A DNA stretch of 64,000 nucleotides, taken from Allobosea psychrotolerans. GTDB taxonomy: Bacteria; Pseudomonadota; Alphaproteobacteria; Rhizobiales; Beijerinckiaceae. The notes under the pieces were generated by a model, which made no database searches, was not told the origin of the DNA, and worked only from the letters and a program-made list of their open reading frames with translations. Shown piece after piece: positions 9,150 to 16,161 of this stretch; position 1 is the first letter of the stretch; each line of letters starts with the position of its first letter. Both the position numbers and the translations under genes were made by a program. The stretch is from positions 372,001 through 436,000 of the forward strand of contig NZ_PQFZ01000002.1 in NCBI RefSeq assembly GCF_002917105.1. The letters run 5' to 3'.

Positions 9150-9286
9150 GGCAGGCTTGTCTCCCTCGAAAATGATCGGGGAAAAATATCGAATCTCAGT
9201 TGAGACGTCCTTCCAAAGTGAACGCTTGTTTTTCCTGAAACTTCCGCAATTATTGGATCATCGCGCCATCAGTTCCGAAAATTGGC
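9150..9286. promoter_or_regulatory. acdS-acdR divergent control region
   Basis: This 137-bp AT-enriched spacer separates divergent acdS and acdR. It contains TCTCA-GT-TGAGA (9194-9205), a short inverted repeat that could be an Lrp-type half-site pair, and an AT-rich TTGTTTTTCCTGAAA tract. AcdR-type regulators bind this spacer in other bacteria. The exact -35/-10 elements are not clear. Confidence 0.5.
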
Positions 9287-9772
9287 ATGAAAACGGACGT
9301 TTCTTCCATGGCTGAAAAACTCGACCGAACCGACCTCAAAATCCTGCGCCTGCTGCAGGCGGATGGGCGGCTCGGCAACGCCGAGATCGCCAAACGGGTC
9401 AACACCAGCCCCGCCACCTGCCACCGGCGGATCCAGCGCCTGTTCAGCGACGGCTATATCTCATCGGTGCGCGCGCAGGTCTCGCCGCAACATGTCGAGA
9501 TGGGCACGCTGGCCTTCGTCGGCGTCGTGCTGGATCGCTCCACGCCCGAAAGCTTCGGCGACTTCGAGGCCGCCATCCGGAACATGCCCACTGTTCTCGA
9601 TTGCCACATCGTCGCCGGCGATTTCGACTATTTCCTCAAGATCCGCGTCAGGGACATGGCCGATTTCAACAAGTTGCACGCCGACAAGCTGATCGCGCTG
9701 CCCGGTGTGCGGCAGACGCGGACCTTCTTCGTGATGAAGGAAGTCGTCGACAACGCCCCGCTCGCGTTTTGA
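9287..9772 (+). CDS. acdR: Lrp/AsnC-family regulator of ACC deaminase
   Basis: This 161-aa protein has an N-terminal AsnC helix-turn-helix (KILRLLQADGRLGNAEIAKR, then NTSPATCHRRIQRL) and a C-terminal RAM effector domain (GDFDYFLKIRVRDMADFNKL). It is cytosolic and probably octameric. Divergence from acdS is the classic AcdR arrangement, in which the protein activates acdS in response to ACC. ATG 9308 (MAEKLDRTDLK) is an equally plausible start, giving 154 aa. Its stop lies 13 bp from the convergent urtE stop. Confidence 0.88.
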   Translation: MKTDVSSMAEKLDRTDLKILRLLQADGRLGNAEIAKRVNTSPATCHRRIQRLFSDGYISSVRAQVSPQHVEMGTLAFVGVVLDRSTPESFGDFEAAIRNMPTVLDCHIVAGDFDYFLKIRVRDMADFNKLHADKLIALPGVRQTRTFFVMKEVVDNAPLAF

Positions 9773-9785
9773 AGCCCTCCTCGCG

Positions 9786-10481
9786 CTAAACTTGGATCAG
9801 CCTCTGGACCTGATTGGCGTCGAGCTCGGCCATCGGCCCCGACAGCACGACCTCGCCGCGCTCCATCACGAACATCGAGTCGGCGAGATCGCGGGCGAAG
9901 TCGAAATATTGCTCGACCAGCACGATCGCCATGTCGCCCTTTGAGCGCAGATAATCGATCGCGCGACCGATATCCTTGATGATGGAGGGCTGGATGCCCT
10001 CGGTCGGCTCGTCCAGCACCAGCAATTTGGGCCGGGTGACCAGCGCCCGCGCGATGGCGAGTTGCTGTTGCTGGCCACCCGAGAGGTCTCCGCCGCGCCG
10101 CCCCAACATCGACTTCAGCACGGGGAATAGGTCAAACAGTTCGTCGGGGACATAGCGCTCCTTGCGGGGCAAGGGCGCATAGCCCGTCTCCAGATTTTCC
10201 TTCACGCTCAGCAGCGGGAACACCTCCCGCCCCTGCGGCACATAGGCGATGCCGGCGCGCGCACGATCCTCGCTGCGCAGCCTCGATATGTCCTCGCCGC
10301 CGAAGCTGATCTTGCCGCCCGAGATCGCCTGGTGGCCCACGATGGCGCGCATCAGCGAGGTCTTGCCGACGCCGTTGCGGCCCATCACGCAGGTGACCTT
10401 GCCGATCTCGGCCGTGACCGAGACGCGGCGCAGCGCCTGGGCTGCGCCGTAATGGAGATCGATGGCGTCCACGCTCAGCAT
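9786..10481 (-). CDS. urtE: urea ABC transporter ATPase UrtE
   Basis: This is a 231-aa LivF-type ATPase with Walker A GRNGVGKT, the signature LSGGQQQQ and Walker B LLVLDEPTEGIQPSII. It is the last gene of urtABCDE and, with UrtD, powers urea import. The EGIQPSII sequence after Walker B is typical of UrtE. A 61-bp spacer filled by a palindromic repeat separates it from urtD, unlike the overlapping or 4-bp junctions at urtB-urtC and urtC-urtD. Confidence 0.93.
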   Translation of the reverse strand: MLSVDAIDLHYGAAQALRRVSVTAEIGKVTCVMGRNGVGKTSLMRAIVGHQAISGGKISFGGEDISRLRSEDRARAGIAYVPQGREVFPLLSVKENLETGYAPLPRKERYVPDELFDLFPVLKSMLGRRGGDLSGGQQQQLAIARALVTRPKLLVLDEPTEGIQPSIIKDIGRAIDYLRSKGDMAIVLVEQYFDFARDLADSMFVMERGEVVLSGPMAELDANQVQRLIQV

Positions 10482-10497
10482 TGGTCAGCTTTCTGCC

Positions 10498-10542
10498 GCA
10501 TGAGCTGATCGGAAAACCGGTTCCCACTTTTCCGGCTCATGC
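10498..10542. repeat. palindromic repeat between urtD and urtE
   Basis: Nested perfect arms are GCATGAGC (10498-10505) with GCTCATGC (10535-10542), and CGGAAAA (10510-10516) with TTTTCCG (10528-10534), around CCGGTTCCCAC. It shares the ACCGGTTCCC core with 7781-7817 and 21266-21315. It sits within the urt operon and would form a strong RNA hairpin, possibly lowering or protecting distal urtE expression. Confidence 0.8.
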
Positions 10543-11307
<765 letters not shown>

Positions 11308-11311
11308 GTCG

Positions 11312-12454
11312 TCACTCCGCCGGGGCCGGTTCGGCCGCTGGCGACGCCTCGGGAGGCGCCTTGCGCCGGGCCCACCAGTCCTGCGCCGTGCCCAGAATGC
11401 CCTTGGGCATGAAGATCGTCACGAAGACGAAGAGCGCGCCCAGCGCGAACAGCCAGTACGGCGCCATGAAGCCAGAGGTGAAGACGGTCTTGGCGTAGTT
11501 GACGACGACGGCCCCCAAGGCCGCGCCGACCAGCGTGCCGCGCCCGCCGACCGCGACCCAGATCACGGTCTCAATCGAGTTCGCCGGCGCGAATTCGCTG
11601 GGATTGATGATGCCGACCTGCGGCACGTAAAGCGCGCCGGCGACGCCCGCCATGCAGGCCGAGACGGTGAAGACGAAGAGCTTGAAGCGGTCGACCCGGT
11701 AGCCGAGGAAGCGCGTGCGGGATTCCGCATCGCGGATGGCGATCACGACCTTGCCGAGTTTCGACGAGACGATGCCGCGCGCGATCAGGAAACCGGCGAT
11801 CAGCATGACGCAGGTCATCGAGAACAAGGCCGCGCGCGTCGACTGCGCCTGCACGTTGAAGCCGACGATCTCCTTGAAATCGGTCAGGCCGTTATTGCCG
11901 CCAAAGCCCATATCGTTGCGGAAAAAGGCGAGCAGCAGCGCATAGGTCAGCGCCTGGGTGATGATCGAGAGATAGACGCCGGTGACGCGCGAGCGGAAGG
12001 CGAACCAGCCGAAGACGAAGGCGAGCAGGCCGGGCACGGCCAGGACCATCAGCACGGCGAACGGAAAGGAGGAGAAGCCGTACCAGTACCAGGGCAACTC
12101 GCTCCAGTTCAGGAAGACCATGAAATCGGGCAGGATCGGGTTGCCATAAGTTCCGCGCGAGCCGATCTGGCGCATCAGATACATGCCCATCGCGTAGCCG
12201 CCGAGCGCGAAGAAGGCGCCGTGGCCGAGGCTCAGGATGCCGCAATAGCCCCAGACCAGATCGAGCGAGATAGCCAGCAGCGCGTAGCAGAGATATTTGC
12301 CCCAGAGCGACATGGCCGAGGTCGGCACATGCAGGATCGAGCCCGGCGGCAGCAGCAGATTGGCGAGCGGGACGAGAACCGCCAGCGCCACGAGCACGGC
12401 GAGGAAGACGAGGCCGCGCTTGTCCATGCCCTGGATGAGAAAGCGGGTGATCAT
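11312..12454 (-). CDS. urtC: urea ABC transporter permease UrtC
   Basis: This is a 380-aa LivM-type permease with about ten hydrophobic segments and the motif LVWGYCGILSLGHGAFFALGG near residue 64, which marks branched-chain/urea permeases. It forms the inner-membrane channel with UrtB. The ATG overlaps the urtB stop by 4 bp. The C-terminal tail is rich in Pro, Ala and Glu and is probably disordered. Confidence 0.93.
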   Translation of the reverse strand: MITRFLIQGMDKRGLVFLAVLVALAVLVPLANLLLPPGSILHVPTSAMSLWGKYLCYALLAISLDLVWGYCGILSLGHGAFFALGGYAMGMYLMRQIGSRGTYGNPILPDFMVFLNWSELPWYWYGFSSFPFAVLMVLAVPGLLAFVFGWFAFRSRVTGVYLSIITQALTYALLLAFFRNDMGFGGNNGLTDFKEIVGFNVQAQSTRAALFSMTCVMLIAGFLIARGIVSSKLGKVVIAIRDAESRTRFLGYRVDRFKLFVFTVSACMAGVAGALYVPQVGIINPSEFAPANSIETVIWVAVGGRGTLVGAALGAVVVNYAKTVFTSGFMAPYWLFALGALFVFVTIFMPKGILGTAQDWWARRKAPPEASPAAEPAPAE

Positions 12455-14064
12455 GCTTCCACCGCCCTGCCCTTTTGCGCGAACAGGCCGCGCGGGCGCT
12501 TTTGGATGAACAGGATGATGAAGACGAGAAGCGCGATCTTGCCGAGCACCGCGCCGGCATAGGGCTCGAGCAGCTTGTTGGCGATGCCGAGCGTCATCGC
12601 GCCGACCAGCGTGCCCCAGAGATTGCCGACGCCGCCGAAGACCACGACCATGAAGCTGTCGATGATGTAGCTCTGGCCGAGATTGGGGCTGACATTGTCG
12701 ATCTGCGAGAGCGCGACACCGGCCAAGCCCGCCACGCCCGAGCCCAGCCCGAAGGTCAAGGCATCGACGCGGCCGGTGCGGATGCCCATCGCCGAGGCCA
12801 TGCGCCGGTTCTGGGTGACGGCGCGCATCTGCAGGCCGATCGGCGTCAGCTTCAGGATCGCCAGCAGCGCCGCAAAAACGAGACCGGCGAAGACGATGAT
12901 CCAGAGCCGGTTCCAGGTGATGGCGAGCTGGCCGATCTCGAAGGCGCCGGACATGAAATTGGGCGCGCCGACCTCGCGGTTCGTCGGGCCAAAGGCGGTG
13001 CGAACCGCCTGCTGCAGGATCAGGCTGATGCCCCAGGTTGCGAGCAGCGTCTCAAGCGGACGGCCATAGAGAAACCGGATGACGCCGCGCTCGATCGCGA
13101 TCCCGACGAGGCCGGCGACCAGGAAAGCCAGCGGCACGGCGATCAACAAGGAGTAGTCGAACAGGCCGGGAAAGCGGGTCCGAATAAGCTCCTGCACGAT
13201 GAAAGTGGTGTAGGCCCCGAGCATCACCATCTCGCCATGGGCCATGTTGATCACACCCATCACGCCGAAGGTGATGGCCAGCCCGATCGCCGCCAGCAAC
13301 AGCACCGAGCCAAGCGAGAGGCCGTACCAGAGGTTTTGTCCGGCACGCCACAGCGCGAGCTTGCTCTCGATGGCTGAGACCGCGCGGCCTTGCGCCTCCC
13401 TCAGCCCAGCCGAGGAATCGCCCGGCAGGGAACGCAGGGTCGCCAGCGCATCCTGGTCGCCGCGTTCGCGCAGCACGTCGACGGCAGCGATCCTGTCAAA
13501 GGGCGGGGCGTCGGGTTTGGCGATGAGGATCGCGGCCTGGGCCTGACGCAGCGCCGCCTTCGCTCGGGCATCGCTCTCCTTGGCGATGGCGCCTTCGAGC
13601 ACCGGCAGCAAGGAAGCATCGCGCGACTTGAACACCGCCTCGGCAGCGGCGATGCGCTTGCCCGCATCGGGATTGAGCAACCCCAGACCGCCAAGAGCCG
13701 CCTGGATGGTACGGCGCACGCCGTTATTGAGGCGCACTGCGCTCAACCCCGGAGGCTCGGAGGCAAGTGCAGCGCCGGTCTTTGCGTCAAGCAGTTTGCC
13801 GTCCTTGGTCTTCACGACGACCGCACCGCCCCCAGCCAGAAGCCGACCATCGGCCAGAGCCTCAATGATGACAGCGGCCTGCGGATGAGCGTTCGCGATC
13901 AGGATCTCGATGGCGCGGTTGGTGTCGGAGAAACTGTCGGCGCCGAGCCTGGTGAAGGCCTCTTCGGCGGCTTGGGGCGAACCTTGGGCTGAAGCAGCGC
14001 CCGGCTGGAGCGCAAGCAGCGTCGCTAGCGCAATCATGCGCAGAAGGCAGGACACAAATCGCAT
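12451..14064 (-). CDS. urtB: urea ABC transporter permease UrtB, long form
   Basis: At 537 aa this is the long UrtB: a signal sequence, about 200 aa of Ala-rich helical extracytoplasmic sequence, and a LivH-type permease from about residue 240 (ITFGVMGVINMAHGEMVMLGAY). The extension resembles short alpha-helical repeats and is a known feature of UrtB compared with LivH. An ATG at 14037 (MIALATLLALQ) would also give a signal peptide. It is co-transcribed with urtA, separated by 154 bp that contain a stable hairpin. Confidence 0.92.
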   Translation of the reverse strand: MRFVSCLLRMIALATLLALQPGAASAQGSPQAAEEAFTRLGADSFSDTNRAIEILIANAHPQAAVIIEALADGRLLAGGGAVVVKTKDGKLLDAKTGAALASEPPGLSAVRLNNGVRRTIQAALGGLGLLNPDAGKRIAAAEAVFKSRDASLLPVLEGAIAKESDARAKAALRQAQAAILIAKPDAPPFDRIAAVDVLRERGDQDALATLRSLPGDSSAGLREAQGRAVSAIESKLALWRAGQNLWYGLSLGSVLLLAAIGLAITFGVMGVINMAHGEMVMLGAYTTFIVQELIRTRFPGLFDYSLLIAVPLAFLVAGLVGIAIERGVIRFLYGRPLETLLATWGISLILQQAVRTAFGPTNREVGAPNFMSGAFEIGQLAITWNRLWIIVFAGLVFAALLAILKLTPIGLQMRAVTQNRRMASAMGIRTGRVDALTFGLGSGVAGLAGVALSQIDNVSPNLGQSYIIDSFMVVVFGGVGNLWGTLVGAMTLGIANKLLEPYAGAVLGKIALLVFIILFIQKRPRGLFAQKGRAVEA

Positions 14065-14171
14065 GGGCTCGTTTCGGGTTCGCGGCTCGGCAGCTTGCTT
14101 GGCAGTGACGGACTTGGGCAGTGGCGGACGCCCCCAGTTCGAACAAACGGAGGCGTCTCGCCGAATTCCAA

Positions 14172-14204
14172 GGGACGGCCGGGCTTATCCGCCCGTGCCG
14201 TCCC
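14172..14204 (-). promoter_or_regulatory. stable intercistronic hairpin after urtA
   Basis: The arms GGGACGGC (14172-14179) and GCCGTCCC (14197-14204) pair perfectly, and an inner CGGG/CCCG extends the stem, with one bulged base. It begins 15 bp after the urtA stop in the transcript. No U-run follows, so it is more likely an mRNA-stabilising or attenuating hairpin than a full terminator. It would favour the abundant binding protein over the downstream membrane components. Confidence 0.55.
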
Positions 14205-14218
14205 TCCCCCTCATGACC

Positions 14219-15505
14219 TCACGCGCCGCCGCACTTGCCGGTCTTGACGTTGAAGTTGCCGCACTTCTTCTCGACCCAGTCGCCGATCAGGTCCTTGGAG
14301 CCATCGAGCTCCTTCGACCAGGCGTCGCCGGCGACGAGACCGGTCTTCGAGACCACGTCGAACTGGCCGTCGGCCTTGATCTCGCCGATCAGCACGGGCT
14401 TGGTGATGTGGTGGTTCGGGAGCATCTTGGAGATGCCGCCGGTCAGGTTCGGCGCCTCGATGCCGGGCAGCGCATCGATGACCTTGTCGGGGTCGAAGCT
14501 CTTGGCCTTCTCGACCGCCTTGACCCACATGGCGAAGCCGATGACATGGGCTTCCATCGGATCGTTGGTGACGGCCTTGTCGTTCTTCTTGTAGGCCTTC
14601 CACTGCTTGATGAAGGCCTCGTTCTCCGGCGTCTTCACCGACTGGAAGTAGTTCCAGGCGGCGAGATGGCCGAGCAGCGGCTTGGTGTCGATACCGGCGA
14701 GCTCTTCCTCACCGACCGAGAAGGCCACGACCGGGATATCCGTCGCCTTGATGCCCTGGTTGCCGAGCTCCTTGTAGAACGGCACGTTGGCGTCGCCATT
14801 GATGGTCGAGACCACGGCGGTCTTCTTGCCGGCCGAGCCGAACTTCTTGATGTCGGACACGATCGTCTGCCAGTCGGAATGGCCGAACGGCGTGTAGTTG
14901 ATCATGATGTCCTCGGCCTTGACGCCCTTGGACTTGAGATACGCCTCAAGGATCTTGTTGGTCGTGCGCGGATAGACATAGTCGGTGCCGGCGAGCACCC
15001 AACGCTGGACCTTCTCCTCCTTGGCAAGGTAGTCGACCGCGGGGATCGCCTGCTGGTTCGGCGCGGCGCCGGTGTAGAAGACGTTGCGTTCCGATTCCTC
15101 ACCCTCGTACTGGACGGGATAGAACAGGATCGAGTTCAGCTCCTTGAAGACCGGCAGAACGGATTTGCGCGACACCGAGGTCCAGCAGCCGAACACGGCC
15201 GAGACCTTGTCCTTGGCAATCAGCTCGCGCGCCTTCTCGGCAAAGAGCGGCCAGTTCGAGGCGGGGTCGACGACGACGGCCTCGAGCTTCTTGCCGAGCA
15301 CGCCGCCCTTCTTGTTCTGCTCGTCGATGAGCATGAGCATGACGTCCTTCAACGTCGTCTCGGAAATAGCCATCGTGCCCGAGAGCGAATGCAGGATGCC
15401 GACCTTGATCGTCTCCTGTGCTGCGGCCGGCAGGAGCGTCCCCAGAAAAGCGGCGCCTGCCAGTGCAGCGCCCAGAATAACGCGACGAGTATTGCTCACG
15501 GACAT
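14219..15505 (-). CDS. urtA: urea ABC transporter substrate-binding protein UrtA
   Basis: This 428-aa periplasmic binding protein has a Sec signal (residues 7-29, cleavage near AAAQE) and a type I Leu/Ile/Val-binding fold. Family sequences include KVGILHSLSGTMAISETTLKDV and YVYPRTTN. I chose ATG 15505, preceded by GGGGGA, although the frame stays open far upstream. It binds urea with high affinity for the UrtBCDE transporter. Four cysteines are visible, two of them in the C-terminal KKCGNFNVKTGKCGG. A sigma-54-type promoter lies 77 bp upstream. Confidence 0.95.
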   Translation of the reverse strand: MSVSNTRRVILGAALAGAAFLGTLLPAAAQETIKVGILHSLSGTMAISETTLKDVMLMLIDEQNKKGGVLGKKLEAVVVDPASNWPLFAEKARELIAKDKVSAVFGCWTSVSRKSVLPVFKELNSILFYPVQYEGEESERNVFYTGAAPNQQAIPAVDYLAKEEKVQRWVLAGTDYVYPRTTNKILEAYLKSKGVKAEDIMINYTPFGHSDWQTIVSDIKKFGSAGKKTAVVSTINGDANVPFYKELGNQGIKATDIPVVAFSVGEEELAGIDTKPLLGHLAAWNYFQSVKTPENEAFIKQWKAYKKNDKAVTNDPMEAHVIGFAMWVKAVEKAKSFDPDKVIDALPGIEAPNLTGGISKMLPNHHITKPVLIGEIKADGQFDVVSKTGLVAGDAWSKELDGSKDLIGDWVEKKCGNFNVKTGKCGGA

Positions 15506-15581
15506 GTCCCCCGAACCAATCCTGTTGAATGCACCCTTGAGCGGGCGCCGACAGGCCTCCCCGGCCCGGAGAAGCGGGCTC

Positions 15582-15597
15582 GCAAGCGACATGCCAA
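15582..15597 (-). promoter_or_regulatory. sigma-54 (RpoN) promoter of urtABCDE
   Basis: The reverse strand reads TTGGCATGTCGCTTGC. It matches the -24/-12 consensus TGGCAC-N5-TTGC with one mismatch and keeps the invariant GG and GC. Transcription would start near 15571, leaving a leader of about 65 nt before urtA. Urea transporters are commonly nitrogen-controlled through NtrC and RpoN, so the placement makes biological sense. Confidence 0.7.
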
Positions 15598-15817
15598 CGA
15601 GCCTTTTGCGACGGTTCGACCCGCAAATCTCTGCCGCTGGGGCAGCTTTTGCCGAATTTCCTGCGAGATGGACAGCCATGCGCGCAAGGATGATGCGAGA
15701 CGGGCATTTTTGATTATTTATTGAGCATAATTCCCGCCCAACATTTCGGCAGGCGATCCAAAGGGCTTCATTTTGCCGGCTGTCGCGGCATTTGGCCTGC
15801 TGAAGGAAGCGCTTTTT

Positions 15818-15853
15818 TTGACATTTACGCCGGCCCGAGAATCGCCCTAGCCT
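15818..15853 (+). promoter_or_regulatory. tentative promoter for the 25-codon ORF transcript
   Basis: TTGACA at 15818-15823 is a perfect -35 hexamer after a T-run. The -10 is poor: CCTAGC near 15846 has too long a spacer, and the sequence at the 17-bp position is GC-rich. If real, the transcript would start around 15853 and have a leader of about 35 nt. Confidence 0.35.
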
Positions 15854-15873
15854 GTCCTTGTCGGTAACAACTG

Positions 15874-15887
15874 AAAGGAGGTGATCC
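15874..15887 (+). promoter_or_regulatory. full-length complement of the 16S rRNA 3' tail as ribosome-binding site
   Basis: AAAGGAGGTGATCC is exactly complementary to the conserved 3' end of bacterial 16S rRNA (GGATCACCTCCTTT), and the match extends to 17 nt at 15873-15889. Spacing from GGAGG to the GTG at 15889 is 7 nt. Ordinary genes in this window have only 4-6 matching bases, so this is exceptional and decides the start of the small ORF. Confidence 0.85.
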
Positions 15888-15888
15888 A

Positions 15889-15966
15889 GTGTCTCATTGT
15901 CATCAACCGCTGGTGCAAAGCGGGTGGACCTGGACTCATTCCCAATGGGGTTCTTGTTCCGCGTGA
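15889..15966 (+). CDS. 25-aa peptide, Trp/His/Cys/Ser-rich
   Basis: GTG 15889 to TGA 15964-15966 encodes a 25-residue peptide with N-terminal MSHCHQPL and C-terminal half SGWTWTHSQWGSCSA. It has three Trp, three His, two Cys and six Ser. It follows the extreme ribosome-binding site at an ideal distance and is followed by a hairpin and a strong terminator, so it is probably translated from its own short transcript. I do not recognise the family. It could be a leader peptide, a small functional peptide, or incidental to an RNA that binds ribosomes. The Trp codons are not consecutive, unlike a trp leader. Confidence 0.6.
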   Translation: MSHCHQPLVQSGWTWTHSQWGSCSA

Positions 15967-15981
15967 GTTTTCGCGCCTTTG

Positions 15982-15999
15982 GGTCCGGCTCGCCGGGCC
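15982..15999 (+). promoter_or_regulatory. hairpin between small ORF and terminator
   Basis: GGTCCGG (15982-15988) pairs with CCGGGCC (15993-15999) across a CTCG loop, including one G-U pair. It lies 15 bp after the small ORF stop and before the terminator, adding structure to a roughly 190-nt transcript. Confidence 0.5.
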
Positions 16000-16013
16000 G
16001 CGGTTCGACAATG

Positions 16014-16049
16014 GAAGGGCTGCCCGCAAGGGCGGCCCTTCTTTCATTT
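16014..16049 (+). terminator. strong rho-independent terminator with GCAA tetraloop
   Basis: A 12-bp stem (16014-16025 with 16030-16041, one G-U pair) is closed by a GCAA loop and followed by TTTCATTT. It lies about 50 bp after the 25-codon ORF and about 110 bp before the rnr start. It should end the small transcript or attenuate transcription into rnr. Confidence 0.85.
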
Positions 16050-16161
16050 GGGACGCTTTCATTGGCGGATGTGGCGATACCGGTTCTGGCGTCGGCGCGG
16101 CGCTCATGGCAGACAGGAGCTGTGCTGTCTTCGCCCTCCCCCGTTTTAACGAGCCGATATC

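Larger units (their letters stand above)
15506..15873. other. intergenic region between urtA and the 25-codon ORF
   Basis: This 368-bp spacer holds the leftward sigma-54-type promoter of urtA (15582-15597), an AT-rich tract at 15709-15733 suited to DNA bending, and a rightward -35-like TTGACA at 15818. I see no convincing protein gene and no clear NtrC palindrome. The frame continuing upstream from urtA has no recognisable homology. Confidence 0.5.

Noticed and set aside
15889..15966. Classic trp-operon leader peptide
   Set aside because: Three Trp codons are present but not adjacent, no alternative attenuator pairing was found, and the downstream gene is rnr, not a trp gene.
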